From NCBI GenBank assembly GCA_025989215.1, contig JAPDNP010000004.1:310001-374000 (forward strand): a stretch of 64,000 nt of DNA, read 5' to 3'. Origin of the DNA: Neisseriaceae bacterium JH1-16. Lineage in GTDB: Bacteria > Pseudomonadota > Gammaproteobacteria > Burkholderiales > Chromobacteriaceae. The notes under the pieces are model-generated. The model was given only the letters and a program-made list of their open reading frames with translations, was not told the DNA's origin and searched no databases. The translations under genes and the position numbers were made by a program. Of this stretch, positions 24,856 to 33,881 are shown one piece after another (position 1 is the first letter of the stretch; the number at the start of each line of letters is the position of its first letter).

Positions 24856-25412
24856 GCCGCTTTGCCATCAACCCCACCCTGCTTTCCGGACTGGTCGAGG
24901 TGGAGCGCCAAGTGCTGCCCGATCATCGCGGTGCGTTCTCCCGGCTGTTCTGTGCCGAAGAACTACACGCCCATGGCTTCGATGGCCCGATCGCCCAGAT
25001 CAACCACTCGTACACCCGTCAATGCGGCACGCTGCGCGGCATGCACTTTCAACACGCGCCATTCGCCGAAATCAAATTGGTGAGCTGCATCCGCGGCCGG
25101 GTTCTGGACGTGGCGGTCGACCTGCGGCGCGACTCGCCGACCTTTCTCTCCTGGCACAGCATCGAGCTGTCGGCCGAACGGCACAACGCGCTGCTGATCC
25201 CGCCGGGCTTCGCGCATGGTTTCCAGACGTTGGAAGACGACTGCGAACTGATCTACCTGCACTCCCAGCCGTATCAGGCCGACGCGGAAGGCGGCATCAA
25301 CCCGCTCGATCCGAGGCTCTCGATCGCCTGGCCGCTGCCGATCAGCGAATGCTCCGAGCGCGACCGCAACCATCCCCCTCTGACGACTTCTTTTTCGGGG
25401 CTAGCCCTATGA
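24852..25412 (+). CDS. dTDP-4-dehydrorhamnose 3,5-epimerase family protein (RmlC-like)
   Basis: 186 residues with the RmlC cupin pattern: DHRGAFSRLFCAEEL, INHSYTRQCGTLRGMHFQ, EIKLVSCIRGRVLDVAVDLR, LLIPPGFAHGFQTLEDDCEL. The catalytic His in RGMHFQ is present. In this pathway it probably epimerises a CDP-4-keto-6-deoxy sugar (as in CDP-sugar branches such as those leading to tyvelose-like or C-methylated sugars), not dTDP-rhamnose, since no rmlABD genes are present. ATGA overlaps at both ends. Confidence 0.88.
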   Translation: MSRFAINPTLLSGLVEVERQVLPDHRGAFSRLFCAEELHAHGFDGPIAQINHSYTRQCGTLRGMHFQHAPFAEIKLVSCIRGRVLDVAVDLRRDSPTFLSWHSIELSAERHNALLIPPGFAHGFQTLEDDCELIYLHSQPYQADAEGGINPLDPRLSIAWPLPISECSERDRNHPPLTTSFSGLAL

Positions 25413-26635
25413 ACTGCCGCCACTGCGGAACCGAGCTGACATTGCCGTTGATCGACCTGGGCAGCGCGCCGCCGTCCAACTCCTACCTTGCCAAGGAAGA
25501 CCTGGGCAAACCGGAAAAAACCCATCCACTGCGCGTGCTGGTGTGCGAGCAGTGCTGGCTGGTGCAGACCGAAGACCATGCCCGGCCGGAAGACTTCTTT
25601 TCGGCCGACTACGCCTATTTCAGCGCGTTCTCGAGCAGCTGGCTGCGCCACGCCGAGCAGTATGTGAAAGACATGAGCGAGTGGCTCGAGCTGGGCCCGC
25701 ACAGCCAGGTGGTCGAGATCGCGGCCAACGACGGCTATCTGCTGCAATACGTGCGCGAGCGCGGCATCCCGTGCTACGGCGTCGAGCCGACCGCCAGCAC
25801 CGCCGCCGCCGCACGCGACCGTGGCATCGAGATCATCGAAGAATTCTTCGGCGTCACCCTGGCCGAGCAACTGGCGGCCGCCGGCCGTCAGGCCGACCTG
25901 ATCGCCGCCAATAATGTGCTGGCGCACGTGCCCGACATCAACGACTTCGTGCAGGGCTTCGCCCGCCTGCTCAAGCCGCACGGCGTCGCGACGTTCGAGT
26001 TTCCCTATCTGCGCCACCTGATCGACGGCCAGCAGTTCGACACCATCTACCACGAGCATTTCTCGTACCTGTCGCTGTCGGCAGTGAACACCGTCTTCGC
26101 GGCGAACGGCCTGCAGGTGTTCGACGTCGCCCACCTGCCGACCCACGGCGGCAGCCTGCGGGTGTTCGCACAGCGCGCCGACACCGGCACCCGAGCGGTT
26201 CGGCCAACGGTTGCCGAGCTGATCCGCTCCGAAGCGAGTGCCGGCCTACAGGGCCGTAGCTATTACCTCGAGCTGCAGCAGCAGGCCGAGCGGATTCGCG
26301 ACGAGCTGGTGCAGTGGCTGACGTCCTGCCGCGAGCAGGGGTTGCGCGTGGCGGCCTACGGCGCTGCGGCCAAGGGCAATACACTGCTGAACTTTGCCGG
26401 CGTGAACGCCGAGCTGATCGCCTATGTGGCGGATGGCAACCCGGCCAAGCAGGGCAAGCTGCTGCCGGGCAGCCGTATCCCGATCGTCTCCGAAGCCGAG
26501 CTGCGCGCCGACCGGCCGGACGTGGTGCTGTTGCTGCCGTGGAACCTGAAAACCGAGTTGACCGAACAACTGGCGTATGTGCGCGACTGGGGCGGCCGCC
26601 TCGCCGTGGCCGTGCCTAAGGTGGAGCTGCTATGA
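25409..26635 (+). CDS. Sugar C-methyltransferase (TylC3/NovU-like, Methyltransf_13/14 architecture)
   Basis: 408 residues in three parts. The N-terminal zinc-binding domain has C-x2-C and C-x2-C (NCRHCGTEL and VLVCEQCWLVQ). The central Rossmann domain has VVEIAANDGYLLQYVRERGI (SAM) and ANNVLAHVPDINDFVQGFAR. The C-terminal domain begins VAAYGAAAKGNTLLNFAGV and includes YVADGNPAKQGKLLPGSRIP. This is the architecture of NDP-4-keto-sugar C-methyltransferases making branched sugars. Starts at ATG 25409, overlapping the previous stop by ATGA. Confidence 0.9.
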   Translation: MNCRHCGTELTLPLIDLGSAPPSNSYLAKEDLGKPEKTHPLRVLVCEQCWLVQTEDHARPEDFFSADYAYFSAFSSSWLRHAEQYVKDMSEWLELGPHSQVVEIAANDGYLLQYVRERGIPCYGVEPTASTAAAARDRGIEIIEEFFGVTLAEQLAAAGRQADLIAANNVLAHVPDINDFVQGFARLLKPHGVATFEFPYLRHLIDGQQFDTIYHEHFSYLSLSAVNTVFAANGLQVFDVAHLPTHGGSLRVFAQRADTGTRAVRPTVAELIRSEASAGLQGRSYYLELQQQAERIRDELVQWLTSCREQGLRVAAYGAAAKGNTLLNFAGVNAELIAYVADGNPAKQGKLLPGSRIPIVSEAELRADRPDVVLLLPWNLKTELTEQLAYVRDWGGRLAVAVPKVELL

Positions 26636-27762
26636 GCGCACCGCGGATTCTCTATACCAAGCCGTCGATCACCGAGCGCGAGGTCGAATACGCCACTGAC
26701 GCCGCCCGCAACGGCTGGGGCGACCGCTGTTACGCCTATATCGAGCGCTTCGAGCAGCTGTTCGCCGCGCATATCGAGGCGCCGTACTGCATCGCCACCT
26801 CCAGCTGCACCGGCGCGATGCACATGGGCCTGGCGGCGCTGGGCATCGGTGCGGGCGACGAGGTGGTCCTCGCCGACACCAACTGGATCGCCACCGCCGC
26901 GCCGATCAAGCACCTCGGCGCCACTCCGGTGTTCGTCGACATCTTGCCGGACAGCTGGTGCCTGGCCCCCGAGCGGGTCGAGGCGGCGATCACCGCACGC
27001 ACCCGCGCGATCGTCGCCACCCATCTGTACGGCAATCTGTGCGACATGGACGCGCTCTTGGCGATCGGCGAGCGCCACGGCATCCCGGTGATCGAGGACG
27101 CCGCCGAGGCGATCGGCTCGAACTGGCGCGGCAAACCGGCCGGCTCGCTGGGCCGCTTCGGCACCTTCTCGTTCCACGGCACTAAGACACTGACCACCGG
27201 CGAGGGCGGCATGTTCGTCACCCACGACCGCGAGCTCTACCAGCGCGTGCTGGCGCTGAGCAATCACGGCCGCACGCCGGGCGGCAAGCAGTTCTGGCCG
27301 GAGTTCATCGGCTTCAAGTACAAGATGTCGAACATCCAGGCCGCGATCGGCTGCGCGCAGCTGGAGCGGATCGACGAGCTGATCGCGCGCAAGCGCGAGA
27401 TCTTCGCCGCCTACCGGCAACGCCTGGGCGGGCTGACGACACTGACACTCAACCCCGAGCCGGTCCATGCCCGCAACGGCTACTGGATGCCGACCGCCGT
27501 GTTCGCGCCCGAGCTGGGGCTGCGGCGCGAGCGGCTGCTCAAGGAATTCGCCAGCCGCGGCATCGACGCCCGGGTGTTCTTCTACCCGCTGACCGAGACC
27601 GGCCTGTTCGGCGATGTCGCGCCGGCGCCGACCAGCCACGCGATTGCCGAGCGCGCGATCAACCTGCCGTCCTATCACGACATGAGCCGGGCCGACATCG
27701 ATGCGGTCTGCGACGTGGTGCTCGACATCGTCCAGAGCGCCGAAACCGGAGTCGCAGCATGA
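26632..27762 (+). CDS. DegT/DnrJ/EryC1 family sugar aminotransferase
   Basis: 376 residues. PLP-dependent sugar aminotransferase motifs: ATSSCTGAMHMGLAALGIGA, PVIEDAAEAIGSNWRGKPAG, catalytic lysine in FSFHGTKTLTTGEGGM, and SNIQAAIGCAQLERIDELIA. Closest in feel to perosamine synthetase-like enzymes, so it would aminate the C4 keto group of the CDP sugar; if the Lys were absent it would be a dehydratase, but Lys is present. Some relatives remove C3-OH, so aminase versus dehydrase is open. ATGA overlap with both neighbours. Confidence 0.9.
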   Translation: MSAPRILYTKPSITEREVEYATDAARNGWGDRCYAYIERFEQLFAAHIEAPYCIATSSCTGAMHMGLAALGIGAGDEVVLADTNWIATAAPIKHLGATPVFVDILPDSWCLAPERVEAAITARTRAIVATHLYGNLCDMDALLAIGERHGIPVIEDAAEAIGSNWRGKPAGSLGRFGTFSFHGTKTLTTGEGGMFVTHDRELYQRVLALSNHGRTPGGKQFWPEFIGFKYKMSNIQAAIGCAQLERIDELIARKREIFAAYRQRLGGLTTLTLNPEPVHARNGYWMPTAVFAPELGLRRERLLKEFASRGIDARVFFYPLTETGLFGDVAPAPTSHAIAERAINLPSYHDMSRADIDAVCDVVLDIVQSAETGVAA

Positions 27763-28601
27763 ACCGCCTGCTGAGCCAAAGCCAGGTCGAGGCCTTTCGC
27801 GACGACGGCCTACTGGTATTGCCGGGCTTCTACCAGGAGGCCCAGCTCGCGCCGATCCAGCGCGCCATCTACGACATCATCGGCCTGGTGATCGACAAAT
27901 ACCGGCTGGACATCCCGCGCGCACCGTTCAGTTCGGCCAACTTCGACGACGGTTATCAGGCGCTGATCCGCAGTAACCGCCGCTACGGCGGCGAAGTCTA
28001 CGACGCGGTCAAACAGATCCCCGCGTTTATCCGGCTCCTCGCCGACCCGCGTCATGAAACGCTGTTTGCCGAATTGCGCGACGATGCCCAGCCGGCGATC
28101 GCGGCGGGTGGCTACGGCATCCGCATCGACAATCCGTTCGAAGACAAATTCCGCGCCAACTGGCACCAGGAATACCCGGCGCAGCTGCGCAGCCTGGACG
28201 GCCTGGTGTTCTGGAGCCCGCTGGTGCCGATCACCCCGGAACTGGGCCCGGTGGTGTTCTGCCCGGGCTCGCACCGCGAGGGAGCGCTGGCGGTGCGCAC
28301 CAGCGACCCCAGCAATCCGGAGAAGGCCGGCGCCTATGCGCTGGTGCTCAATGGCGAGGCCGAGTACACCTCGCGCTATCCCCAGGTCGCCCCGCTGACC
28401 CGGCCCGGCGATCTGGTCGTCGTCGACTTCCTGGTACTGCACGCCTCGGGCTTCAACCAGGGCCAGCGCTCGCGTTGGTCGATGCAGTTCCGCTATTTCA
28501 ATTATCGGGAGCCGACCGGCCGCAGCCATGGCTGGAAAGGCTCCTATGCCAACGGCGTGGATTTTCGGACCGTCCACCCCGAGCTTTGCGTGAAAGACTG
28601 A
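27759..28601 (+). CDS. Phytanoyl-CoA dioxygenase (PhyH) family Fe(II)/2-oxoglutarate enzyme
   Basis: 280 residues. The N-terminal VEAFRDDGLLVLPGFYQ is the usual PhyH opening. Metal ligands are probably the His in NWHQEY (HxE) and the His in VVVDFLVLHASG; the arginine after it (SRWSMQFRYF) would bind 2-oxoglutarate. GPVVFCPGSHREGAL is a conserved loop. Within a sugar operon it most likely hydroxylates or oxidises a sugar or its acyl substituent. ATGA overlap upstream, 1-bp gap downstream. Confidence 0.85.
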   Translation: MNRLLSQSQVEAFRDDGLLVLPGFYQEAQLAPIQRAIYDIIGLVIDKYRLDIPRAPFSSANFDDGYQALIRSNRRYGGEVYDAVKQIPAFIRLLADPRHETLFAELRDDAQPAIAAGGYGIRIDNPFEDKFRANWHQEYPAQLRSLDGLVFWSPLVPITPELGPVVFCPGSHREGALAVRTSDPSNPEKAGAYALVLNGEAEYTSRYPQVAPLTRPGDLVVVDFLVLHASGFNQGQRSRWSMQFRYFNYREPTGRSHGWKGSYANGVDFRTVHPELCVKD

Positions 28602-28602
28602 T

Positions 28603-29769
28603 ATGGACTCGTTGCAGTGCAATGTTTGCCAGGCCCCGCTGGCGGGCGCTGTGTATACCTCGCTCCCGGATCAGGCGCTGTCCTCGCTGAACCGCAACCT
28701 GGATGGCCAGCTCGAGGTGTTCTCGTGCCACGAGTGCGGCCACGTCCAGACCAGCGAGCTATACAACAGCCAGAGCTACTACGACAACGACTACGACATC
28801 CTGACCGGCAGCGAGGACGAGGACCAGATCTACAGCGTCGCGCCCGGCCAGTCACCGCTGTTCCGTACCCAGCATCAGGTCAACCTGCTGCTCGCCAAGC
28901 TCGACCTGCCGGAAGGCGCGCGCCTGCTCGACTACGGTTGCGCCAAGAGTTCGACGATGCGCGCGCTGCAAGGGCAGCGCCCGGACCTCGCGATTCACCT
29001 GTTTGACGTCAGCGACCGCTATCAGGAATTCTGGGCGAAGTTTCTCGCCAAAGAGCGCTGCGCGACCTATGAGATTCCGGCACAGTGGCACGGCTCCTTC
29101 GACGCCATCACTTCGTTCTTTTCACTGGAACATATCCAGGAGCTTGCCAACACCCTGCAGAAGATGCGCCGGCTGCTGCGTGAGCAGGGCCGGCTCTACG
29201 CCATCGTGCCGAATGTGTTCACCAATATCGGCGACTTTCTGGTCGCGGATCACGTCAACCACTTCAGCCATACCTCGATAGAGCAGCTGCTCGCGCTGCA
29301 CGGCTTCGAGCTGATCGAGCTGGATGATCACAGCCACCGCGGCGCCTTCGTGATCGTGGCCAAGGTCGGCTCTGCATCCTTGGCCCAACGGCCCAGCCCG
29401 GCCGAGGTCGACCGTGTCCGCGCCGCCACCGAAACTATCAGCCGCTTCTGGCGCAACGCCGAGACCGACCTGCGCCGCTTCGAAACCGCCCACGCCGAGC
29501 ACACCGCCGCGATCTATGGCGCGGGGTTCTACGGCAGCTACATCGCCGGCCGCCTGGCGCAGCCGGAGAAGGTCCAGACCTTCGTCGACCAGAACCCGTA
29601 CCTGCAGGGCACCGTACTGCTGGAGAAGCCGGTCGTCGCGCTCGACCGCCTCCCTGATGGCATCCGGGCGATCTACCTCGCGGTCAACCCGGCCAGCGCC
29701 GAGGCGGTCAAGGCGGATATCGAACAGAAATTCCCCAACCGCTTCAGCTTCTTCCAGTTTCAGCCATGA
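28603..29769 (+). CDS. Class I SAM-dependent methyltransferase with N-terminal zinc finger
   Basis: 388 residues with an architecture like the C-methyltransferase at 25409: N-terminal CNVCQAPL and CHECGHVQTSELY zinc ligands; SAM motif LLDYGCAKSSTMRALQGQRP; FDAITSFFSLEHIQELANTL; C-terminal YGAGFYGSYIAGRLAQPEKV with FVDQNPYLQGTVLLEKPVVA. The conserved histidine-rich DHVNHFSHTSIEQLL matches the YHEHFSY-type active-site region. Likely a second sugar or lipid methyltransferase. One base separates it from the PhyH gene, and ATGA overlaps the next. Confidence 0.85.
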   Translation: MDSLQCNVCQAPLAGAVYTSLPDQALSSLNRNLDGQLEVFSCHECGHVQTSELYNSQSYYDNDYDILTGSEDEDQIYSVAPGQSPLFRTQHQVNLLLAKLDLPEGARLLDYGCAKSSTMRALQGQRPDLAIHLFDVSDRYQEFWAKFLAKERCATYEIPAQWHGSFDAITSFFSLEHIQELANTLQKMRRLLREQGRLYAIVPNVFTNIGDFLVADHVNHFSHTSIEQLLALHGFELIELDDHSHRGAFVIVAKVGSASLAQRPSPAEVDRVRAATETISRFWRNAETDLRRFETAHAEHTAAIYGAGFYGSYIAGRLAQPEKVQTFVDQNPYLQGTVLLEKPVVALDRLPDGIRAIYLAVNPASAEAVKADIEQKFPNRFSFFQFQP

Positions 29770-30281
29770 TCCGCACCGAAACCGTCGTGTTGCGCGCCTG
29801 GCAAGACAACGATATTCCCTCGCTGCAGGCGCTGCGCAACGATATTCCATTGCAGCAGGCCTTGATGAGCGTGCCACGCCCCAACTCGCCCGGGGCGGTA
29901 CGCGACTGGCTGAACCGGAAAACGCAATCGGCCGATTCAGTGTTCTTCGTCCTGGCCGATAAAGACTCGGACGCCGTGCTCGGCTATGTGCAGCTCGCCA
30001 AGATCGACACGGTGCATCGGCATGCGGCGCTGGGGATCTGCCTGTCGCCAGCGCAGCACGGCGCGGGCGTCGCCACCGAGGCCTGCCGGGGGCTGTTTGC
30101 CTATGCTCTGCATACATTGGGGCTGCACAAGATCGTGCTGGAGGTGCTGGCCGGTAATGGCCGGGCCGTCCGGTTCTACAAAAAAATCGGCTTTGCCGAA
30201 GTGGGTCGCTGGAAGGACCACTTCCTGCAGGATCAACACTGGCACGACGTGCTGCTGATGGAAAAAGTACTGACCCCATGA
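29766..30281 (+). CDS. GNAT N-acetyltransferase (RimJ/RimL type)
   Basis: 171 residues. Typical GNAT order: TVVLRAWQDNDIPSLQALRN at the start, VLGYVQLAKIDTVHRHAALG, acetyl-CoA loop LSPAQHGAGVATEACRGLFA (Q/RxxGxG/A), and HTLGLHKIVLEVLAGNGRAV, RFYKKIGFAEVGRWKDHF. In this operon it probably N-acylates the amino sugar made by the DegT aminotransferase. Overlaps at both ends by ATGA, showing translational coupling. Confidence 0.9.
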   Translation: MIRTETVVLRAWQDNDIPSLQALRNDIPLQQALMSVPRPNSPGAVRDWLNRKTQSADSVFFVLADKDSDAVLGYVQLAKIDTVHRHAALGICLSPAQHGAGVATEACRGLFAYALHTLGLHKIVLEVLAGNGRAVRFYKKIGFAEVGRWKDHFLQDQHWHDVLLMEKVLTP

Positions 30282-30994
30282 ACGTCGTCATCTCCCAGCC
30301 CATGCTGTTTCCGTGGGTCGGACTGCTCGAGCAGATCAGTCTGGCGGACGTGTTCGTCAACTACGCCGATGTGCAGTTTTCCAAAGGCAGCTTCACCAAC
30401 CGGGTGCAGATCAAGGACGCGACCGGTTCGCGCTGGCTGACCGTGCCGTTGGAGCGTTTTCATCTCGGCGACGATATCGACCGGGTGCGATTCAAGCCGC
30501 AGGCGTCATGGCAAGACAGTCACTTGAGTCTGCTGGCGAGCGCCTATCAGGATGCACCGTATCGGCAGGACATGCTGAGTCTTGTCGAACAGGTATACGC
30601 CACGCCACACCGGAACATCGGCGAACTGGCCCAGGCCTCGATGCTGGCGGTATGCGACTACCTGGAAATCCCGTTGCGCAACAAGTTGGCCGATTCGCGT
30701 GATCTGGACATCGGCGGCAGCAGCAGCGAACGGGTCCTGGCGATCGTGATGGCGTTACGCGGCAAGAAATACATCACCGGCCACGGTGCCCGCCGCTACC
30801 TGGCCCACGAACTGTTCGAAGCCAACGGCGTCGCCGTGGAATACATGAATTACACCATGCAGCCCTATCCGCAGCAGCATGGCGCGTTTACCCCCTTTGT
30901 CAGCAGCCTCGATCTGATCGCCAATACGGGCGTGTCAGGCAGGCGCTTTATTAAACCAAGCACCGTAGATTGGCGAGAGTTTGCACATGAGTGA
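30278..30994 (+). CDS. WbqC family protein
   Basis: 238 residues. The family signature is at the N-terminus (VVISQPMLFPWVGLLEQISL, then FVNYADVQFSKGSFTNRVQI) and continues with SSERVLAIVMALRGKKYITG and an invariant GHGARRYL. WbqC-like proteins occur in O-antigen and other glycan clusters; the reaction is not established, but possible acyl or amino-acid transfer to amino sugars has been proposed. ATGA overlap upstream; 8-bp overlap with the next gene. Confidence 0.9.
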   Translation: MNVVISQPMLFPWVGLLEQISLADVFVNYADVQFSKGSFTNRVQIKDATGSRWLTVPLERFHLGDDIDRVRFKPQASWQDSHLSLLASAYQDAPYRQDMLSLVEQVYATPHRNIGELAQASMLAVCDYLEIPLRNKLADSRDLDIGGSSSERVLAIVMALRGKKYITGHGARRYLAHELFEANGVAVEYMNYTMQPYPQQHGAFTPFVSSLDLIANTGVSGRRFIKPSTVDWREFAHE

Positions 30995-31733
30995 AATCCA
31001 GAAATTCCAAGCTGAAGTAGCCGAAAACATTCAGTCGCTTGGACAGGACAAAGATTTGCAGGCGCTGTCGCGGGTTTGGTTGCGTGAAATCACCCCGCAC
31101 AAATACCCTTACAACTTCACCTGGATGGGCCGCCCGATCATCCAGTGCCCGCAAGACATCGTGGCGATGCAGGAACTGATCTGGAACATCAAGCCGGACC
31201 TGATCATCGAAACCGGCATCGCCCACGGCGGTTCGCTGATCTTCTCCGCCTCGATGCTGGAACTGCTCGCGGTATCGGGCCATGGTGACGGTCAGGTACT
31301 GGGCATCGACATCGACATCCGCGCCCACAACCGCGAAGCGATCACCAACCACCCGATGAGCCGGCGCATCACCATGCTGGAGGGCTCCAGCATCGACGAG
31401 AACATCATCAAGCAGGTCAAAGAATTTGCCGCCGGCAAACAACGCGTGCTGGTGGTTCTCGACTCGAACCATACCCACGAACACGTGTTGGCCGAACTGA
31501 ACGCCTACGCCAACCTGACCAGCGTCGGCAGCTATTGCGTGGTGTTCGACACCCTGATCGAGGATATGCCGAACTCGTTCTTCGACAACCGGCCGTGGGG
31601 CGTCGGCGACAACCCGAAGACCGCCGTGCACGCCTTCCTGGCTCAGCACCCGGAGTTCGTCATCGACCGCGACATCCAGCACAAGCTGCTGATCACCGTT
31701 GCCCCTGACGGTTACCTGAAGCGTATCGCCTAA
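30987..31733 (+). CDS. Cephalosporin hydroxylase (CmcI) family, probable sugar O-methyltransferase
   Basis: 248 residues. Start ATG 30987 overlaps the wbqC stop by 8 bp. The fold is Rossmann: LIIETGIAHGGSLIFSASML (SAM loop) followed by VLGIDIDIRAHNREAI, VLVVLDSNHTHEHVLAELNA and GSYCVVFDTLIEDMP. Members are named after CmcI but many act as rhamnosyl or other sugar O-methyltransferases; the aspartates and histidine (DSNHTHEHV) coordinate the metal. In this context O-methylation of the glycan is the best guess. Confidence 0.87.
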   Translation: MSEIQKFQAEVAENIQSLGQDKDLQALSRVWLREITPHKYPYNFTWMGRPIIQCPQDIVAMQELIWNIKPDLIIETGIAHGGSLIFSASMLELLAVSGHGDGQVLGIDIDIRAHNREAITNHPMSRRITMLEGSSIDENIIKQVKEFAAGKQRVLVVLDSNHTHEHVLAELNAYANLTSVGSYCVVFDTLIEDMPNSFFDNRPWGVGDNPKTAVHAFLAQHPEFVIDRDIQHKLLITVAPDGYLKRIA

Positions 31734-31750
31734 CCACCGGGAGCGAAGCC

Positions 31751-32977
31751 TTGTCAACCAAAGAGCATGAAGACATCGTTCTTAGCATTTGCATCCCCAC
31801 CTTCAACCGCGCCCGCTATCTCGAGAGCCTGCTCGGTGAGGTCGTCGCCAACATCCAGAAACTCGAATTCAGCTATGAGATCCTAATCGGCGACAATTGC
31901 TCTGAGGACACCACACCGCATGTTGTTGAGGGGTTCCAGGATCGTCTCAACATCCGCTACTTTCGCCGTCCCAACAATATCGGCAGCGGCGAGAACCTCA
32001 ACCAGCTCTATCGCAGCGCCAAGGGCCGCTACTGCCTGTATCTGGCCGACGACGACCTGCCGATCCTCGACGAGGTCAGCAACAATATCGCGACGCTCGA
32101 TGCCAACCCCGGCGTAGGGGTGATCTTTGCCCCGTGGGCCATCCACGACAAGCCCAGCGGGCAGGACGTCAGCCAGTTCTACACGCTGGACGGCGACTAC
32201 CTGATCGAGACGCGTGACTACTCGAAGCTGTTGGCCCTCTTGGTGACGCGGCACATCTTCCCCGAGATCTATATGGCTCGGCGCGAAGTGCTGACCTCGC
32301 TGTACTTCACGCCGAATAAATACGCGTTCTGGGCCTTCGTGCATATTGCCGAGATGCTCGGTCGCTATTCCGTCTATTTCAGCGCCAAGCCGTTTTATCG
32401 CTCGGTTTCACGCTACTTCGAGGACGAAACACGCACCCAGGCGGGCATGGAAGAAGTCAAAGACGCCTGGGATCGCTACCGCGGGGGGCTGGAGTACTTG
32501 TTCGGCAAGTTCGCCGGTGACCTGTCGGCCGAAGAAAAGGCCGAATGGCAAGGCGCCATCGACCAGTTCGTCCTGCTGCGCATGAGCGTCGCGCTGCGGA
32601 TCCGAACCCAAGAGGGGAAGAACTGGATCGACAACTATTTCATTGCGAACCGAATCCGATGCCTGGGCGGCGATCAGTACCTGCCGGTGCCGTATGATGT
32701 CTACCGGGTCAACGCCGCATTCGAGCACTTTGCCACCCTAACGCCATTCCTGCCGCAACAGGCCAGGCGGGCTTATCTGCAGAGTGCTCCGCCGCAGGTC
32801 TTCAACTACGCGCAAGAGTTCAACAACACCGAGTTTCTGGTGCTGGAAAACGAGCATGCCGACATTCCGGCAAATACCTTGGTACTCAGCCAGGAAAGCA
32901 GCTATCCCTTGGCCGGGCGCGTACTTGCTAATGTGATCAGCCTGTCGGAAGGCGAATTGTTGGCACAGTTCCCGTAA
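31751..32977 (+). CDS. Family 2 glycosyltransferase
   Basis: 408 residues starting at TTG 31751, supported by GGGAG seven bases upstream and no ATG nearby. GT-A signature: LSICIPTFNRARYLESLLGE, YEILIGDNCSEDTTPHVVEG, RPNNIGSGENLNQLYRSAKG, and the DxD-like YLADDDLPILDEVS. The C-terminal 150 residues are unusual and unassigned. It is the only glycosyltransferase in the operon and its last gene, so it probably attaches the finished modified sugar. A terminator follows. Confidence 0.9.
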   Translation: MSTKEHEDIVLSICIPTFNRARYLESLLGEVVANIQKLEFSYEILIGDNCSEDTTPHVVEGFQDRLNIRYFRRPNNIGSGENLNQLYRSAKGRYCLYLADDDLPILDEVSNNIATLDANPGVGVIFAPWAIHDKPSGQDVSQFYTLDGDYLIETRDYSKLLALLVTRHIFPEIYMARREVLTSLYFTPNKYAFWAFVHIAEMLGRYSVYFSAKPFYRSVSRYFEDETRTQAGMEEVKDAWDRYRGGLEYLFGKFAGDLSAEEKAEWQGAIDQFVLLRMSVALRIRTQEGKNWIDNYFIANRIRCLGGDQYLPVPYDVYRVNAAFEHFATLTPFLPQQARRAYLQSAPPQVFNYAQEFNNTEFLVLENEHADIPANTLVLSQESSYPLAGRVLANVISLSEGELLAQFP

Positions 32978-33000
32978 GCCACCGCGGATCAACTAAGCTG

Positions 33001-33047
33001 GGCAGCTTGACGCGTCAGCAAAACGCGCCAGGCTGCCCCGATTTTTT
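33001..33047 (+). terminator. Terminator of the glycan operon
   Basis: A 15-bp imperfect stem GGCAGCTTGACGCGT / ACGCGCCAGGCTGCC (33001-33015, 33023-33037) followed by CCGATTTTTT. Confidence 0.85.
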
Positions 33048-33050
33048 GGT

Positions 33051-33785
33051 TCAGAACAAGGTCCCGAACAATTTCCGCACCCGCTCCATCGCCACGCTGG
33101 CATGGTCCGGATCGAACGCCCCGGCGCTGCCGTTGCCCTCACCGATACGCTTGCCGGCCGCCCAGCCGGTGACACCGCACAGGTGCGCATACGGAATGCC
33201 CAACTCGCGCGCGAGCGCGGCCTCCGGCATGCCGGTCATGCCGACGATGTCGGCGCCGTCTCGCTCCAGCCGGGCGATCTCGGCGACGGTAGACAGGCGC
33301 GGCCCCTGGCTGCAGGCGTACACGCCGCCATCGACGATGTCGACCCCGGCGGTCTGGGCCGCGTCGAGCAGGCGCAGCCGCAATGTCGCATCGTACGGCT
33401 CGCTGAAATCGGCATGGGTGACCGGCCTGCCGGCCCCTTCGAAATAGGTATGCTTGCGCCCCCAGGTGTAGTCGAGAATATCGCTCGGTACCACCAGCTT
33501 ACCCGGCGCCATGTCCGGGCGGATGCCGGCAACGGCGCCGATCGCCAGCACGCCGCGGATCCCCTGCTCCTGCAGCGCCCACAGATTGGCGCGATAGTTG
33601 ATTTCGTGCGGCGCCAACGAATGGCCGTAGCCATGGCGGGCAATGAACACCACGCTCTGATTGCCGATACGGCCAAAGGTCAGCGCGCAGGAAGGGTCGC
33701 CGTAAGGGGTGCGGACAACGCGGCGGTGTTCTACGTCGAGTTCGGGCAGGCGGGCCAGGCCGCTGCCGCCGATGATGGCCAGCAT
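33051..33785 (-). CDS. S-methyl-5'-thioinosine/thioadenosine phosphorylase (PNP family 2)
   Basis: 244 residues from MLAIIGGSGLARLPEL, with AAGGAGAG upstream; the longer frame to 33836 runs through a repeat and is rejected. Family features: FIARHGYGHSLAPHEINYRA (phosphate and ribose contacts), NLWALQEQGIRGVLAIGAVA, YACSQGPRLSTVAEIARL, and GMTGMPEAALARELGIPYAH. The shorter length and GMTGMPE loop are like MTIP of Pseudomonas rather than classical MTAP. It salvages methylthio-nucleosides from polyamine synthesis. Monocistronic. Confidence 0.88.
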   Translation of the reverse strand: MLAIIGGSGLARLPELDVEHRRVVRTPYGDPSCALTFGRIGNQSVVFIARHGYGHSLAPHEINYRANLWALQEQGIRGVLAIGAVAGIRPDMAPGKLVVPSDILDYTWGRKHTYFEGAGRPVTHADFSEPYDATLRLRLLDAAQTAGVDIVDGGVYACSQGPRLSTVAEIARLERDGADIVGMTGMPEAALARELGIPYAHLCGVTGWAAGKRIGEGNGSAGAFDPDHASVAMERVRKLFGTLF

Positions 33786-33799
33786 GATGCTCTCCTTAT

Positions 33800-33881
33800 T
33801 AACGCCTCCAACAACCCCCTCCTGGCGTTGTTGCACTGCCTTGCCGTACTGTTTTGTACTGTCTACGGCAGCGCGCCTAGC
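33800..33881 (-). repeat. Intergenic repeat type B, copy 1
   Basis: On the minus strand this approx. 80-bp stretch (from GGCGCGCTGCC through AGACAGTACA and GTACGGCAAGGC to GCAACAACG and GGCGTTA) matches about 80 percent of 56863-56940. It lies directly upstream of the phosphorylase ribosome-binding site. Confidence 0.65.
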
